Source: Pseudomonas sp. PH1b (GTDB lineage: Bacteria > Pseudomonadota > Gammaproteobacteria > Pseudomonadales > Pseudomonadaceae). Taken from it: DNA of 64,000 bases. The stretch lies in NCBI RefSeq assembly GCF_000633395.1, contig NZ_AYMU01000015.1, positions 1 to 64,000 of the forward strand, read 5' to 3'. This document shows, piece after piece, positions 8,215-16,996 of the stretch. The position numbers and the translations under genes were made by a program. Position 1 is the first letter of the stretch; every line of letters starts with the position of its first letter. Below the pieces are notes generated by a model. It worked only from the letters and a program-made list of their open reading frames with translations, was not told the origin of the DNA and did no database searches.

Positions 8215-8256
8215 CAAGCCTCAAGCCTCAGCCGACCACTTGCAGCTTGAGGCTTG
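8215..8256. repeat. Inverted CAAGCCTCAAG repeat between convergent rlmJ and msrA
   Basis: CAAGCCTCAAG (8215-8225) pairs perfectly with CTTGAGGCTTG (8246-8256). The left arm is preceded by a further partial copy. A related tandem run of the same 7-mer is at 45633-45660. These dispersed CAAGC(T/C)T repeats are common between Pseudomonas genes. This copy could act as a two-way transcription end. Confidence 0.6.
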
Positions 8257-8271
8257 CCGCTTGTAGCGGCG

Positions 8272-8922
8272 TCAGATAGGGCAGGTGACGCCAGTGCCGC
8301 CGATGCCGCAGTAGCCCTCTGGGTTCTTCGCCAGGTACTGCTGGTGGTACGCCTCGGCGAAGTACACGGTCGGGGCTTCTTCGATTTCAGTGGTGATGGT
8401 GCCTAGGCCAGCCTTGGTCAGTTCGGCCTGGAACACCTCCTTGCTGTGCAGCGCCTGCTCCAGCTGGGTCGGATTGGTGGTGTAGATCACCGAGCGGTAC
8501 TGGGTGCCGATATCATTGCCCTGGCGCATGCCCTGGGTCGGGTTGTGCAGCTCCCAGAACATTGCCAGCAGTTCTTTGTAGCTGACCTTGGCCTTGTCAT
8601 ACACCACGAGCACCACTTCGGTGTGGCCGGTTAAGCCCGAGCAGACCTCTTCATAGGTCGGATTCGGGGTGAAGCCGCCGGCGTAACCGACAACGGTGCT
8701 GACCACGCCCTCGCGCTGCCAGAAACGGCGTTCGGCGCCCCAGAAACAGCCCAGGCCGAAGATCGCGAAGTCGACGTCCTGGAAGAACGGGCCAAGCAGC
8801 GGGGTGTCTTCGAAGACAAAGTGCTTTTCAGGCAGAGTCATCGGGGTTTCGCGGCCAGGCAGAGCTTGTTCTTTGGTCGGTAGCACGTTTTTGTTCACCA
8901 GAATTTCCGAGCGTAGAACCAT
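8272..8922 (-). CDS. msrA: Peptide-methionine (S)-S-oxide reductase MsrA
   Basis: This 216-residue cytoplasmic repair enzyme reduces methionine-S-sulfoxide in proteins with thioredoxin as reductant. The catalytic motif GCFWGAE contains Cys59. GTQYRSVIY and the C-terminal GYCGIGGTGV segment, with the recycling cysteine, are present. The N-terminal extension of about 50 residues before the core is normal for the Pseudomonas protein. It precedes dipA on the same strand in physical order, as in P. aeruginosa. Confidence 0.95.
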   Translation of the reverse strand: MVLRSEILVNKNVLPTKEQALPGRETPMTLPEKHFVFEDTPLLGPFFQDVDFAIFGLGCFWGAERRFWQREGVVSTVVGYAGGFTPNPTYEEVCSGLTGHTEVVLVVYDKAKVSYKELLAMFWELHNPTQGMRQGNDIGTQYRSVIYTTNPTQLEQALHSKEVFQAELTKAGLGTITTEIEEAPTVYFAEAYHQQYLAKNPEGYCGIGGTGVTCPI

Positions 8923-8995
8923 GATCAGTCCTCTCAGTCAGGGTGGGATCGAGTAATTAATCAGACACGCAGTTTGCCCGAGTGTTACAGCGCTG

Positions 8996-11689
8996 TCAGG
9001 CAATTGGACCACGAGGATAACGCTTGAGCTTGGCAATCAGCTCGGAGCCGGGAATCGGCCGGTCGAACAGGTAACCCTGGCCGACGTCGCAGCGATGGCG
9101 GCGCAGGAAGGCCAGTTGCTCGGCGGTCTCGATGCCTTCGGCCACCACCTTGATCTTCAGGTTGTGGGCCATGGCGATCACCGCGGAGGTGATTTCCATG
9201 TCGTCCTGGTTGTCGGGGATCTCGTGGATGAAGCTGCGATCGATCTTGATGATGTCGATGGGGAATTTTTTCAGGTAGCTCAGGGACGAGTAGCCGGTAC
9301 CGAAATCGTCCATGGCCAGGGTCAGGCCGAGTTTTTTCAGCTGTTCGAGCTGCTGGTGGGTGTCGTCGGTGGCTTCCAGCAGCAAGCCCTCTGTCAACTC
9401 AAGTTCCAGCAGTGAAGAGGGCAGCTGCTCTTCCTTGAGGATGCTGGCAATGGAGGCCACCAGGTCCGGGTCGGAAAACTGTTTGGGCGATAGGTTGATC
9501 GCCACGTGCAGATTGCCCATGCCGGCAGCCGTCAGTTGCTTGCTCATGCGGCAGGCCTGGCGGGCGATCCATTTGCCGATGGGGATGATCAGGCCGGTTT
9601 CTTCCGCCACGCTGATGAACTGGTCGGGGCGGATCATGCCTTTTTCCGGGTGGTTCCAGCGCAGCAGCGCCTCCATGCCCAGCAGGCGACCGCTGCGCAG
9701 GCACAGCTTGGGCTGATAGAACACATCCAGCTCGTTCTGGGTCAGGGCGCGGCGCAGGTTGTTCTCGACGAACAGCTTGTAGCTGGCCTCGGCGTTCAGG
9801 GCTTCGGTGAACACCTGCACCTGATGCTTGCCGTTGGCCTTGGCCTTGTGCAGCGCCAGGCCAGCGTTGCGCATCAGGGTCTGCGGGTCGCGGCCATGCA
9901 GCGGCGCGCTGGCCAGGCCCACGGACCCCGTGACGCTGATCAGCTGGTTGTCGACGAACATCGGCTTGTCCAGGGTCATCAGCAATTGGCTGGCGATCTG
10001 CTGGCCGGTTTCCAGGTCGGTGTTGTCCAGCAACACGGCGAACTCGTTGCTGGCGAAACGCGCCAGGCTGCCGCTGGGGCTCAGGCTGTTGCGCAGGCGT
10101 CGGGCCAGGCTGATCAGCAGTTTGTCGCCGGTCTGATGGCCGAGGCTGTCGTTGATCCGCTTGAAGTTGTCGATGTCCACCAGCAACAGGCTGATCGGGG
10201 TATCGCTGTCTCGGGCAAAGCGCTCGTCGAGATTGCGGATGAACGCCGGGCGATTGCCCAGGTTGGTCAGGTTGTCGGTGTAGGCCAGGCGCTCGATGCG
10301 CTGCTGGGCGAGCTTGGTCTGGGTGATGTCTTCGTAGATGCCGATGTAGTGGGTCAGCTCGCGATTGTCGCCATACACCTTGGAGATCGACAGCTGGCCC
10401 CAGTAGGGCTCGAGGTTCTTGCGCCGGCTCTTGAACTCGCCCTGCCAGCTGTTGCTCTTGGCCAGGCTGGAGGGGGCGTCGAACAGCAGCTCGCTGAGGT
10501 TCTCCAGGGCCGGCAGCTCGGATAGCCGGTGGCCGTGGACCTCTTCAGTGCTGTACTGGGTGATGGCGGTAAAGCTTGGATTGACGTATTCCACCACGCC
10601 GTCGCAATTGACCAGCAGAAAGGCGTTGGCGCTCTGTTCCACGGCGCGCTGGAACAGGTGCAGGGCGCTGGTGGCGGCCCGTCGGTTGTGGTTGTTGATG
10701 ACTTGGGCGAACTGGTCGGCCAACTCGCCGGCGAAGGCGATCTCGTCGGACTGCCAGGCCCGAGTCATGCCGGTCTGTTCCAGGCACAGCACGCCGACCA
10801 CCTGGCCGTCGATGCGGATGCTGGCGTCGAGCATGGCGTTCACATCCCGCGGGCGCAGGCTCTCGGCCATTTCCCGGGTGCGCGGGTCGCGCATGGCGTT
10901 CTGGGCGTCGATGGCACGGCAACTGTGCAGGGCTTCCAGGTAGTCGGGAAAGTTGCTGGCGTCGATGGGCTCCGGCATTTGGTATTCCTGGGTGCCGCGA
11001 TGGTAGGCGGCAATCGGCACCAGTTGCTGCTCTTCCAGGTTCCAGATGCTCGCGCAATCGATCTGGTAGATGTCGCAGGCGCAGCGAGTGATCAGTTCGG
11101 CGGCCTCCTTCAGGGAGTTGCCGCTGCTGTAGCGCTGGCGGGTCAGGAGCAGGATCAGGTCCTGCTGCGCACGTACCCGCTCCAGGTGCTGCAGTTGTTC
11201 CTGCTGCGCCCGCTGGTTGAGCTCCAGGGCGATCTGCAGGCGGGTGTTCTGAGTCTCGAGGTCCAGGGTCGGCAGGGGCGAGGCGTTGCTGAACAGCCCT
11301 TCGACCACCAGCAGATAACCGCGCAGCAGGTGCCGGTTGTGCTGTTTGTAGGCCTCGCCCAGCTCGAGGATGCTCAAGGGGCCCTGGCCGGTATGCAGGG
11401 TATAGCGGATCAGGTAATGGGGGTTGTGGCTCAGTTGCTCCTGGATGGCGTCATGCAACTGATAGCGCGCCTCGGGCTCCATCAGGCTGGCATAGGGAGA
11501 GCCGACCAGGGCGCAGAGTTCGACGGCGGGCAGGCCGAACTGGCGTTCGCAATTGGGATCGAGAAACAGCAGCGCCCAGCTCGCTTCATTCAGCCGCTCG
11601 AAACGCAACATGCCGAGCCGCGAGGGCACGGGCAACTGCGTCACTACCTCGGCCGCCATACGGCTGGCGGCATCGGGTTGGCTTTTCAT
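8996..11689 (-). CDS. dipA: Cyclic-di-GMP phosphodiesterase DipA (PAS-GAF-PAS-GGDEF*-EAL)
   Basis: This 897-residue protein matches P. aeruginosa DipA (dispersion-induced phosphodiesterase, PA5017) in length, order and position between msrA and aceF. A PAS-like region lies at about 25-130, GAF at about 185-335, PAS at about 345-460, a GGDEF domain at about 465-630 and EAL at about 640-890. The GGDEF site reads ASNEF (546-550), so diguanylate cyclase activity is unlikely and the domain may be regulatory. The EAL domain looks active: EALLRW at 673-678, the NLSPKQF asparagine, LELTEG, and DDFGTGYSS at 794-802. It should hydrolyse c-di-GMP and promote motility and dispersal. There is no signal peptide or membrane segment. 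Confidence 0.93.
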   Translation of the reverse strand: MKSQPDAASRMAAEVVTQLPVPSRLGMLRFERLNEASWALLFLDPNCERQFGLPAVELCALVGSPYASLMEPEARYQLHDAIQEQLSHNPHYLIRYTLHTGQGPLSILELGEAYKQHNRHLLRGYLLVVEGLFSNASPLPTLDLETQNTRLQIALELNQRAQQEQLQHLERVRAQQDLILLLTRQRYSSGNSLKEAAELITRCACDIYQIDCASIWNLEEQQLVPIAAYHRGTQEYQMPEPIDASNFPDYLEALHSCRAIDAQNAMRDPRTREMAESLRPRDVNAMLDASIRIDGQVVGVLCLEQTGMTRAWQSDEIAFAGELADQFAQVINNHNRRAATSALHLFQRAVEQSANAFLLVNCDGVVEYVNPSFTAITQYSTEEVHGHRLSELPALENLSELLFDAPSSLAKSNSWQGEFKSRRKNLEPYWGQLSISKVYGDNRELTHYIGIYEDITQTKLAQQRIERLAYTDNLTNLGNRPAFIRNLDERFARDSDTPISLLLVDIDNFKRINDSLGHQTGDKLLISLARRLRNSLSPSGSLARFASNEFAVLLDNTDLETGQQIASQLLMTLDKPMFVDNQLISVTGSVGLASAPLHGRDPQTLMRNAGLALHKAKANGKHQVQVFTEALNAEASYKLFVENNLRRALTQNELDVFYQPKLCLRSGRLLGMEALLRWNHPEKGMIRPDQFISVAEETGLIIPIGKWIARQACRMSKQLTAAGMGNLHVAINLSPKQFSDPDLVASIASILKEEQLPSSLLELELTEGLLLEATDDTHQQLEQLKKLGLTLAMDDFGTGYSSLSYLKKFPIDIIKIDRSFIHEIPDNQDDMEITSAVIAMAHNLKIKVVAEGIETAEQLAFLRRHRCDVGQGYLFDRPIPGSELIAKLKRYPRGPIA

Positions 11690-12000
11690 GGGGAAACTCG
11701 CTTCGAAATTGCTGATCGCGCCGGGCTCACGCCCTCTTTACTGTTGCCTGCGGCAAGGTTGCATCATGGCGCATCGACTGACAAGTAAGATGAAGGCTAA
11801 GTGCTATAAACCTGTATCGGCAGGCCGAAGGATTTCTGAAAAGTAACTTTTCAGTGCTTTTGGCTCGGCGACCGGCGGGCAATTGGCGGCGTTTTTCTGG
11901 CAAAAAAAGCCCCGCCAAATTGACGGGGTTGAGGTACGAGCGTGGCGCTCGGAAAGGGTGCGCAACCGGCCCGCCCATGACGGGAGGGCCGGCTCGCGGG
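11690..12000. other. 311-bp region between aceF and dipA
   Basis: There is no gene here. The aceF-proximal part carries the aceEF terminator (11902-11930), and the remainder upstream of dipA (11690-11900) should contain its promoter; I could not fix convincing -35/-10 boxes. Confidence 0.5.
11902..11930 (-). terminator. Intrinsic terminator of the aceEF operon
   Basis: On the minus strand, CCCCGTCAA pairs with TTGGCGGGG (one G-U pair) around a single T, followed by C and then seven T residues. It lies about 70 bp past the aceF stop codon. Confidence 0.8.
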
Positions 12001-13956
12001 TTACAGCAGGATGGTGCGGATGTCTGCCAGCAGGTCGCTCAGGCGCTTGGTGAAGCGTGCGGCGGCCGCGCCATTGATCACGCGGTGATCGTAGGACAGC
12101 GACAGGGGCAGCATCAGCTTCGGCTGGAAGGCCTTGCCGTCCCAGACGGGCTGGATGGTGGCCTTGGAAACACCGAGGATCGCCACTTCCGGCGCGTTGA
12201 CGATCGGCGTGAAGCCGGTGCCGCCAATGTGGCCGAGGCTGGAAATGGTGAAGCAGGCGCCTTGCATGTCGTCAGCGGTAAGCTTCTTGTCGCGGGCCTT
12301 GGCGGCCAGCGCAGCGGCTTCGGCTGCCAGTTGCAACAGGCTCTTCTGGTCGACGTTCTTGATCACCGGTACCAGCAGGCCATCCGGGGTGTCGACGGCG
12401 AAGCCGATGTTCACGTACTTCTTGCGGATGATCGCTTTGCCGCTGGGCGCCAGCGAACTGTTGAAGTCCGGCAGTTCCTTGAGCAAGTGCGCGCACGACT
12501 TGAGCAGCAGCGGCAGGATGGTCAGCTTGACGCCGGCCTTCTCTGCAACGGCTTTCTGCGCAACACGGAACGCTTCCAGCTCGGTGATATCAGCCGAGTC
12601 GAACTGAGTCACGTGCGGGATGTTCAGCCAGCTGCGGTGCAGGCTCGACGCGCCGATTTGCATCAGGCGGGTCATCGGCACTTCTTCGATTTCGCCGAAG
12701 CGGCTGAAGTCGACGGCCGGAATCGGCGGGATGCCCGCGCCACCGGTTGCGCCAGCAGCAGCGGCTGGTGCTTCCTTGGCCTTCTGCATCATTGCCTTGA
12801 CGTAAGCCTGCACGTCTTCTTTCAGGATGCGACCGTGGGGACCGCTCGGGCTCACCGCGTTCAGCTCGACGCCGAACTCGCGAGCCAGCTGACGCACGGC
12901 TGGGCCCGCGTGCACTTTCGCGCCCGGCTTGGCAGGCGCGGCAGCCGGGGCTGCAGCAGGTGCAGCAGCGGCCGGAGCAGCGGCTGGAGCGGCGGCGGGT
13001 GCCGGAGCGCTGGCAGCAGGGGCCGCCGGGGCAGCAGCAGGCGCCGCGCCTTTGACTTTCAGCTTGAGGATCAGGTCGCCAGTACCGACTTCGTCGTCCA
13101 GCTTGATCAGTACGCTTTCCACGATACCGGCGGCGGGCGATGGAATTTCCATGCTGGCCTTGTCGGATTCGAGGGTGATCAGCGACTGGTCGGCTTCAAC
13201 GCTGTCGCCGGCCTTGACCAGTACTTCGATGATCTTGGCCTTGCCGGCCGAGCCGATGTCCGGAACGTGGATGTCCTGGACGCTGTCGGCCACAGGCGCT
13301 GCCGGGGCTGCGGCCGGAGCAGGCGCAGCGGCAGCGGCTGGAGCCGCAGCCTGGGCTGGCGCGGCAGCAGGAGCTGCAGCCCCGGCCACTTCCAGGTCCA
13401 GGATCAGATCGCCGGTGCCGACTTCGTCGTTGAGCTTGACGTTGATGGCCTTGACCACGCCAGCGGCAGGCGACGGGATTTCCATGCTGGCCTTGTCGGA
13501 TTCCAGGGTGATCAAGGATTGATCAGCCTCGACGGTATCGCCGACCTTGACCTGAAGCTCGATGATCTGGGCCTTGCCCGACGAACCGATGTCCGGCACG
13601 TGCACCTGCTGCACCGAAGCGGCAGCAGGGGCTGCTGGCGCAGCGGCCGGAGCCGGCGCGGCAGCGGCTTTTTCAGCCTTGGCGGCAGGAGCGGCGGCAG
13701 GCGCAGGGGCCGCAGCTGCGGCGCCCTCGACTTCCAGTTCCAGCAGTTCGTCGCCTTCTTTCAGGCGATCGCCCAGCTTCACTTTCAGGCTCTTGACCAC
13801 ACCGGCCTTCGGCGCAGGGATTTCCATGCTGGCCTTGTCCGACTCCAGCGTCAGGATGCTCTGGTCGGCTTCGACACGGTCGCCGACCTTCACAAACAGT
13901 TCAATTACTTCACCTTCACCGCTGCCGATGTCAGGTACGCGAATGAGTTCGCTCAC
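12001..13956 (-). CDS. aceF: Pyruvate dehydrogenase complex E2, dihydrolipoamide acetyltransferase, three lipoyl domains
   Basis: This 651-residue E2 core subunit transfers the acetyl group from lipoamide to CoA. Three lipoyl domains lie at about 1-78, 116-192 and 228-303, each with the ESDKAS motif (lipoyl-lysines 41, 155, 266). They are joined by Ala/Pro-rich swinging linkers. The subunit-binding domain is at about 347-387 (HAGPAVRQLAREFGVEL), followed by the catalytic acetyltransferase domain ending in SYDHRVINGA. PAO1 AceF, from memory, has two lipoyl domains; this one has three, as in E. coli. The gene starts 11 bp after aceE, so the two form an operon. Confidence 0.97.
   Translation of the reverse strand: MSELIRVPDIGSGEGEVIELFVKVGDRVEADQSILTLESDKASMEIPAPKAGVVKSLKVKLGDRLKEGDELLELEVEGAAAAAPAPAAAPAAKAEKAAAAPAPAAAPAAPAAASVQQVHVPDIGSSGKAQIIELQVKVGDTVEADQSLITLESDKASMEIPSPAAGVVKAINVKLNDEVGTGDLILDLEVAGAAAPAAAPAQAAAPAAAAAPAPAAAPAAPVADSVQDIHVPDIGSAGKAKIIEVLVKAGDSVEADQSLITLESDKASMEIPSPAAGIVESVLIKLDDEVGTGDLILKLKVKGAAPAAAPAAPAASAPAPAAAPAAAPAAAAPAAAPAAAPAKPGAKVHAGPAVRQLAREFGVELNAVSPSGPHGRILKEDVQAYVKAMMQKAKEAPAAAAGATGGAGIPPIPAVDFSRFGEIEEVPMTRLMQIGASSLHRSWLNIPHVTQFDSADITELEAFRVAQKAVAEKAGVKLTILPLLLKSCAHLLKELPDFNSSLAPSGKAIIRKKYVNIGFAVDTPDGLLVPVIKNVDQKSLLQLAAEAAALAAKARDKKLTADDMQGACFTISSLGHIGGTGFTPIVNAPEVAILGVSKATIQPVWDGKAFQPKLMLPLSLSYDHRVINGAAAARFTKRLSDLLADIRTILL
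13048..13956 (-). repeat. Three repeated lipoyl-domain units within aceF
   Basis: The units at 13723-13956, 13381-13611 and 13048-13278 encode the three lipoyl domains. Units two and three are closely similar at DNA level around the lipoyl-lysine, with shared stretches across ATTTCCATGCTGGCCTTGTC, suggesting duplication or gene conversion. Confidence 0.8.
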
Positions 13957-13967
13957 AAAAAGTCTCC

Positions 13968-16613
13968 TCAGCAGTCCAGTGGGTTGCGTTTTTCCGGGTT
14001 GATACCGAACTTCGTGATGGCTTCAGCCACGACCTTAGGTTCGATGTCACCACGGTCAGCCAAGGCTTCCAGGGCTGCCAACACCACGAAATGACGATCG
14101 ACTTCGAAGAAGTGACGCAGTTTCTTGCGGCTGTCGCTGCGGCCGAAACCGTCGGTGCCCAGGACCTTGAATTCCTTGGACGGGACCCACTGGCGGATCT
14201 GTTCGGCAAACAGCTTCATGTAGTCGGTGGAGGCGATGACCGGACCTTTACGGCCGCTCAGGCATTCCTCGACATAGCTCAGCTTCGGTTTCTGGCCAGG
14301 GTGCAGGCGGTTGCTGCGTTCTACGGCCAGGCCGTCGCGACGCAATTCGTTGAAGCTGGTCACGCTCCATACGTCAGCGCCGACGTTGAACTCTTCACGC
14401 AGGATCTTCGCTGCTTCACGGACTTCACGCAGGATGGTGCCGGAGCCCATCAGCTGCACGTGGTGCGCGGCTTCCTTGGTGTCTTCCTCGAGCAGGTACA
14501 TGCCCTTGACGATGCCTTCTTCGGCACCGGCCGGCATGGCTGGCTGCTGGTACGACTCGTTCATCACGGTGATGTAGTAGAAGACGTCCTGCTGCTCTTC
14601 GGTCATCTTCTTCATGCCGTCCTGGATGATCACCGCCAGCTCATAGCCATAGGTCGGATCAAAGGTGCGGCAGTTCGGAATGGTGGCCGCCAGGATGTGG
14701 CTGTGACCGTCTTCGTGCTGCAGGCCTTCACCGTTGAGGGTGGTACGGCCGGCAGTACCGCCGATCAGGAAACCACGGGTGCGGCTGTCGCCGGCAGCCC
14801 AGGCCAGGTCGCCGATACGCTGGAAGCCGAACATCGAGTAGAAGATGTAGAACGGCAGCATCGGCTGGTTGTGGCTGGAGTACGAAGTGCCGGCAGCGAT
14901 GAAGGAGCTCATGGCGCCCGCTTCGTTGATGCCTTCTTCGAGGATCTGGCCCTTCTTGTCTTCCTTGTAGAACATCACCTGGTCTTTATCGACTGGCTCG
15001 TAGAGCTGGCCGACGGACGAGTAGATGCCCAGCTGGCGGAACATGCCTTCCATACCGAAGGTACGGGCTTCGTCCGGGATGATCGGCACGATGCGCGGGC
15101 CGATGTCCTTGTCCTTGACCAGTTGTGCAAGGATCCGCACGAAGGCCATGGTGGTGGAGATTTCACGGTCGCCCGAGCCGTCCAGGATAGCCTTGAGGGT
15201 ATCGAGGGGTGGGGTCGGAATGCCGAAGCTTTGAGCGCGGCGTTGTGGCACGAAACCGCCCAGGGCAGTGCGGCGCTCGCTGAGGTAGCGGGCTTCGGCG
15301 CTGTTCGGCTCCGGCTTGAAGAACGGCAGGTTTTCCAGTTCTTCGTCCTTGACCGGAATGTCGAAGCGGTCACGGAACAACTTCAGGCTGTCGACATCGA
15401 CTTTCTTGGTGTTGTGCGCAGTGTTCTTCGCTTCGCCGGCGCCGGTGCCATAACCCTTGATGGTCTTGGCCAGGATGACGGTTGGCTGCTCTTTGTGGTT
15501 GACCGCTTCGTGGTAGGCCGCATAGACCTTGTACGGGTCGTGGCCGCCACGGTTGAGTTTCCAGATCTCGTCGTCGGACAGATCGGCAACCATCGCCTTG
15601 AGTTCAGGGGTGTTGAAGAAGTGCTCGCGGACGAACGCGCCGTCCTTGGCCTTGTAGTTCTGGTACTCGCCGTCGATGACTTCGTCCATGCGGCGCTGCA
15701 GGATGCCGTCGACGTCCTTGGCCAGCAGTGGGTCCCAGAAACGGCCCCAGATGACTTTGGTGACGTTCCACTGGGCACCACGGAACACGCCTTCGAGTTC
15801 CTGGATGATCTTGCCGTTGCCGCGAACCGGGCCGTCGAGGCGCTGCAGGTTGCAGTTGATGACGAAGATCAGGTTGTCCAGCTTCTCGCGGCCGGCCAGG
15901 GAGATTGCGCCCAGGGATTCCGGTTCGTCGCACTCGCCGTCGCCCAGGAAGCACCAGACTTTCTGCTTGCCTTCCGGGATGAAGCCACGGGCTTCCAGGT
16001 ACTTCATGAAGCGTGCCTGGTAGATCGCCTGGATCGGGCCCAGACCCATGGATACGGTCGGGAACTGCCAGAAGTCAGGCATCAGCCAAGGGTGCGGGTA
16101 GGACGACAGGCCCTGACCGTCGACTTCCTGGCGGAAGTTGTTCATCTGCTCTTCGGTGATGCGGCCTTCCATGAACGCACGGGCATAGACGCCTGGCGAG
16201 GTGTGGCCCTGGAAGTAGATCAGGTCGCCGCCGTGTTCGTCGGTCGGGGCCTGGAAGAAGTAGTTGAAGCCAATGTCATACAGGGTTGCGCTGGAGGCGA
16301 AGCTGGAGATGTGACCGCCCAGGTCAGAATCTTTCAGGTTCGTGCGCATAACCATGGCCATCGCGTTCCAGCGAACCAACGAGCGAATGCGGCGTTCCAT
16401 GAACAGGTCGCCAGGCATGCGTGCTTCGTGGGTGACGGGAATCGTGTTGCGGTACGGCGTGGTGATGGCGTAGGGCAGTTGCGAGCCGCTGCGGGTCGCG
16501 AGTTCGCCCATACGGGTCATCAGATAGTGAGCACGGTCTTCGCCTTCTTTATCGAGAACCGATTCCAGGGCGTCCAGCCATTCCTGGGTTTCGACGGGAT
16601 CGAGGTCTTGCAT
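13968..16613 (-). CDS. aceE: Pyruvate dehydrogenase E1 component (homodimeric type)
   Basis: This 881-residue thiamine-diphosphate enzyme decarboxylates pyruvate and passes the acetyl unit to AceF lipoamide. The length is normal for the homodimeric AceE family. The ThDP-binding motif is seen as GDGECDEPES followed by FVINCNLQRLDGPVRGNG. RIGDLAWAAGDSRTRGFLIGG and the DGFGRSDSR segment near the C-terminus are also family landmarks. It is the first gene of the aceE-aceF operon. Two FadR/PdhR-type palindromes lie in the upstream region. Confidence 0.97.
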   Translation of the reverse strand: MQDLDPVETQEWLDALESVLDKEGEDRAHYLMTRMGELATRSGSQLPYAITTPYRNTIPVTHEARMPGDLFMERRIRSLVRWNAMAMVMRTNLKDSDLGGHISSFASSATLYDIGFNYFFQAPTDEHGGDLIYFQGHTSPGVYARAFMEGRITEEQMNNFRQEVDGQGLSSYPHPWLMPDFWQFPTVSMGLGPIQAIYQARFMKYLEARGFIPEGKQKVWCFLGDGECDEPESLGAISLAGREKLDNLIFVINCNLQRLDGPVRGNGKIIQELEGVFRGAQWNVTKVIWGRFWDPLLAKDVDGILQRRMDEVIDGEYQNYKAKDGAFVREHFFNTPELKAMVADLSDDEIWKLNRGGHDPYKVYAAYHEAVNHKEQPTVILAKTIKGYGTGAGEAKNTAHNTKKVDVDSLKLFRDRFDIPVKDEELENLPFFKPEPNSAEARYLSERRTALGGFVPQRRAQSFGIPTPPLDTLKAILDGSGDREISTTMAFVRILAQLVKDKDIGPRIVPIIPDEARTFGMEGMFRQLGIYSSVGQLYEPVDKDQVMFYKEDKKGQILEEGINEAGAMSSFIAAGTSYSSHNQPMLPFYIFYSMFGFQRIGDLAWAAGDSRTRGFLIGGTAGRTTLNGEGLQHEDGHSHILAATIPNCRTFDPTYGYELAVIIQDGMKKMTEEQQDVFYYITVMNESYQQPAMPAGAEEGIVKGMYLLEEDTKEAAHHVQLMGSGTILREVREAAKILREEFNVGADVWSVTSFNELRRDGLAVERSNRLHPGQKPKLSYVEECLSGRKGPVIASTDYMKLFAEQIRQWVPSKEFKVLGTDGFGRSDSRKKLRHFFEVDRHFVVLAALEALADRGDIEPKVVAEAITKFGINPEKRNPLDC

Positions 16614-16683
16614 GGCTTGCTCCAGGGCGGAAAGGCTTCCAGAATCGGTTGCCTGAGTTTGCGACTGGCCTTGTGGGCAGACG

Positions 16684-16689
16684 ATTATA
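16684..16689 (-). promoter_or_regulatory. aceE -10 box
   Basis: A perfect TATAAT reads toward aceE, about 71 bp before its ATG. The best -35 (TCAACC, spacer about 18 bp) is weak, as expected of a regulated promoter. Confidence 0.5.
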
Positions 16690-16723
16690 AATTCTTGGAT
16701 TGCCGGAGGTTGATCCGGCGGCG

Positions 16724-16738
16724 TGTAGTTTTACTACA
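16724..16738. promoter_or_regulatory. GntR/FadR-type operator 1 upstream of aceE
   Basis: TGTAGT-TTT-ACTACA is a perfect 6-bp inverted repeat with a 3-bp spacer. It fits the TNGT-N3-ACNA pattern of FadR-subfamily GntR regulators, which include PdhR. The regulator gene is not in the window. Confidence 0.65.
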
Positions 16739-16775
16739 AATCGTCGGCCATTTCAGCCTTTCGAATGTATATACG

Positions 16776-16790
16776 AGTAGTAAAACTACA
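16776..16790. promoter_or_regulatory. GntR/FadR-type operator 2 upstream of aceE
   Basis: AGTAGT-AAA-ACTACA is the reverse orientation of operator 1 with one changed end base. The centres are 52 bp apart, close to five helical turns, which would allow looping or cooperative binding. Confidence 0.65.
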
Positions 16791-16996
16791 GAAGAGCGGC
16801 TTGTGGCCTCCAGCTGCGTTGTGAGAATAATCGTTACTGTTGGTCGATGACTAACGGGAATAGGTAATAAATTAATGCCAGCTGCTAAAAAAAACCTATT
16901 TTCAGCTATTTCTAACTTTTGTTCGACAGTCCATCACGCCGCCTGCCCTCGACATCCGTTCCCGCCCGCGTTTTCCACGCCGATCAAGGATAGCCC

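Larger units (their letters stand above)
16614..16996. promoter_or_regulatory. 383-bp divergent region between aceE and glnE
   Basis: There is no gene here. It holds two near-identical palindromic operators (16724-16738 and 16776-16790) and a minus-strand TATAAT at 16684-16689 that can serve as the aceE -10 box. The glnE-proximal side (about 16860-16920) is AT-rich but I could not define its promoter. Confidence 0.7.

Noticed and set aside
11854..16850. Very long plus-strand open frames (746 and 919 residues) opposite aceF and aceE
   Set aside because: They lie exactly antisense to aceE and aceF, and GC-rich codon use keeps the opposite frame open. They show no domains, only low-complexity composition.
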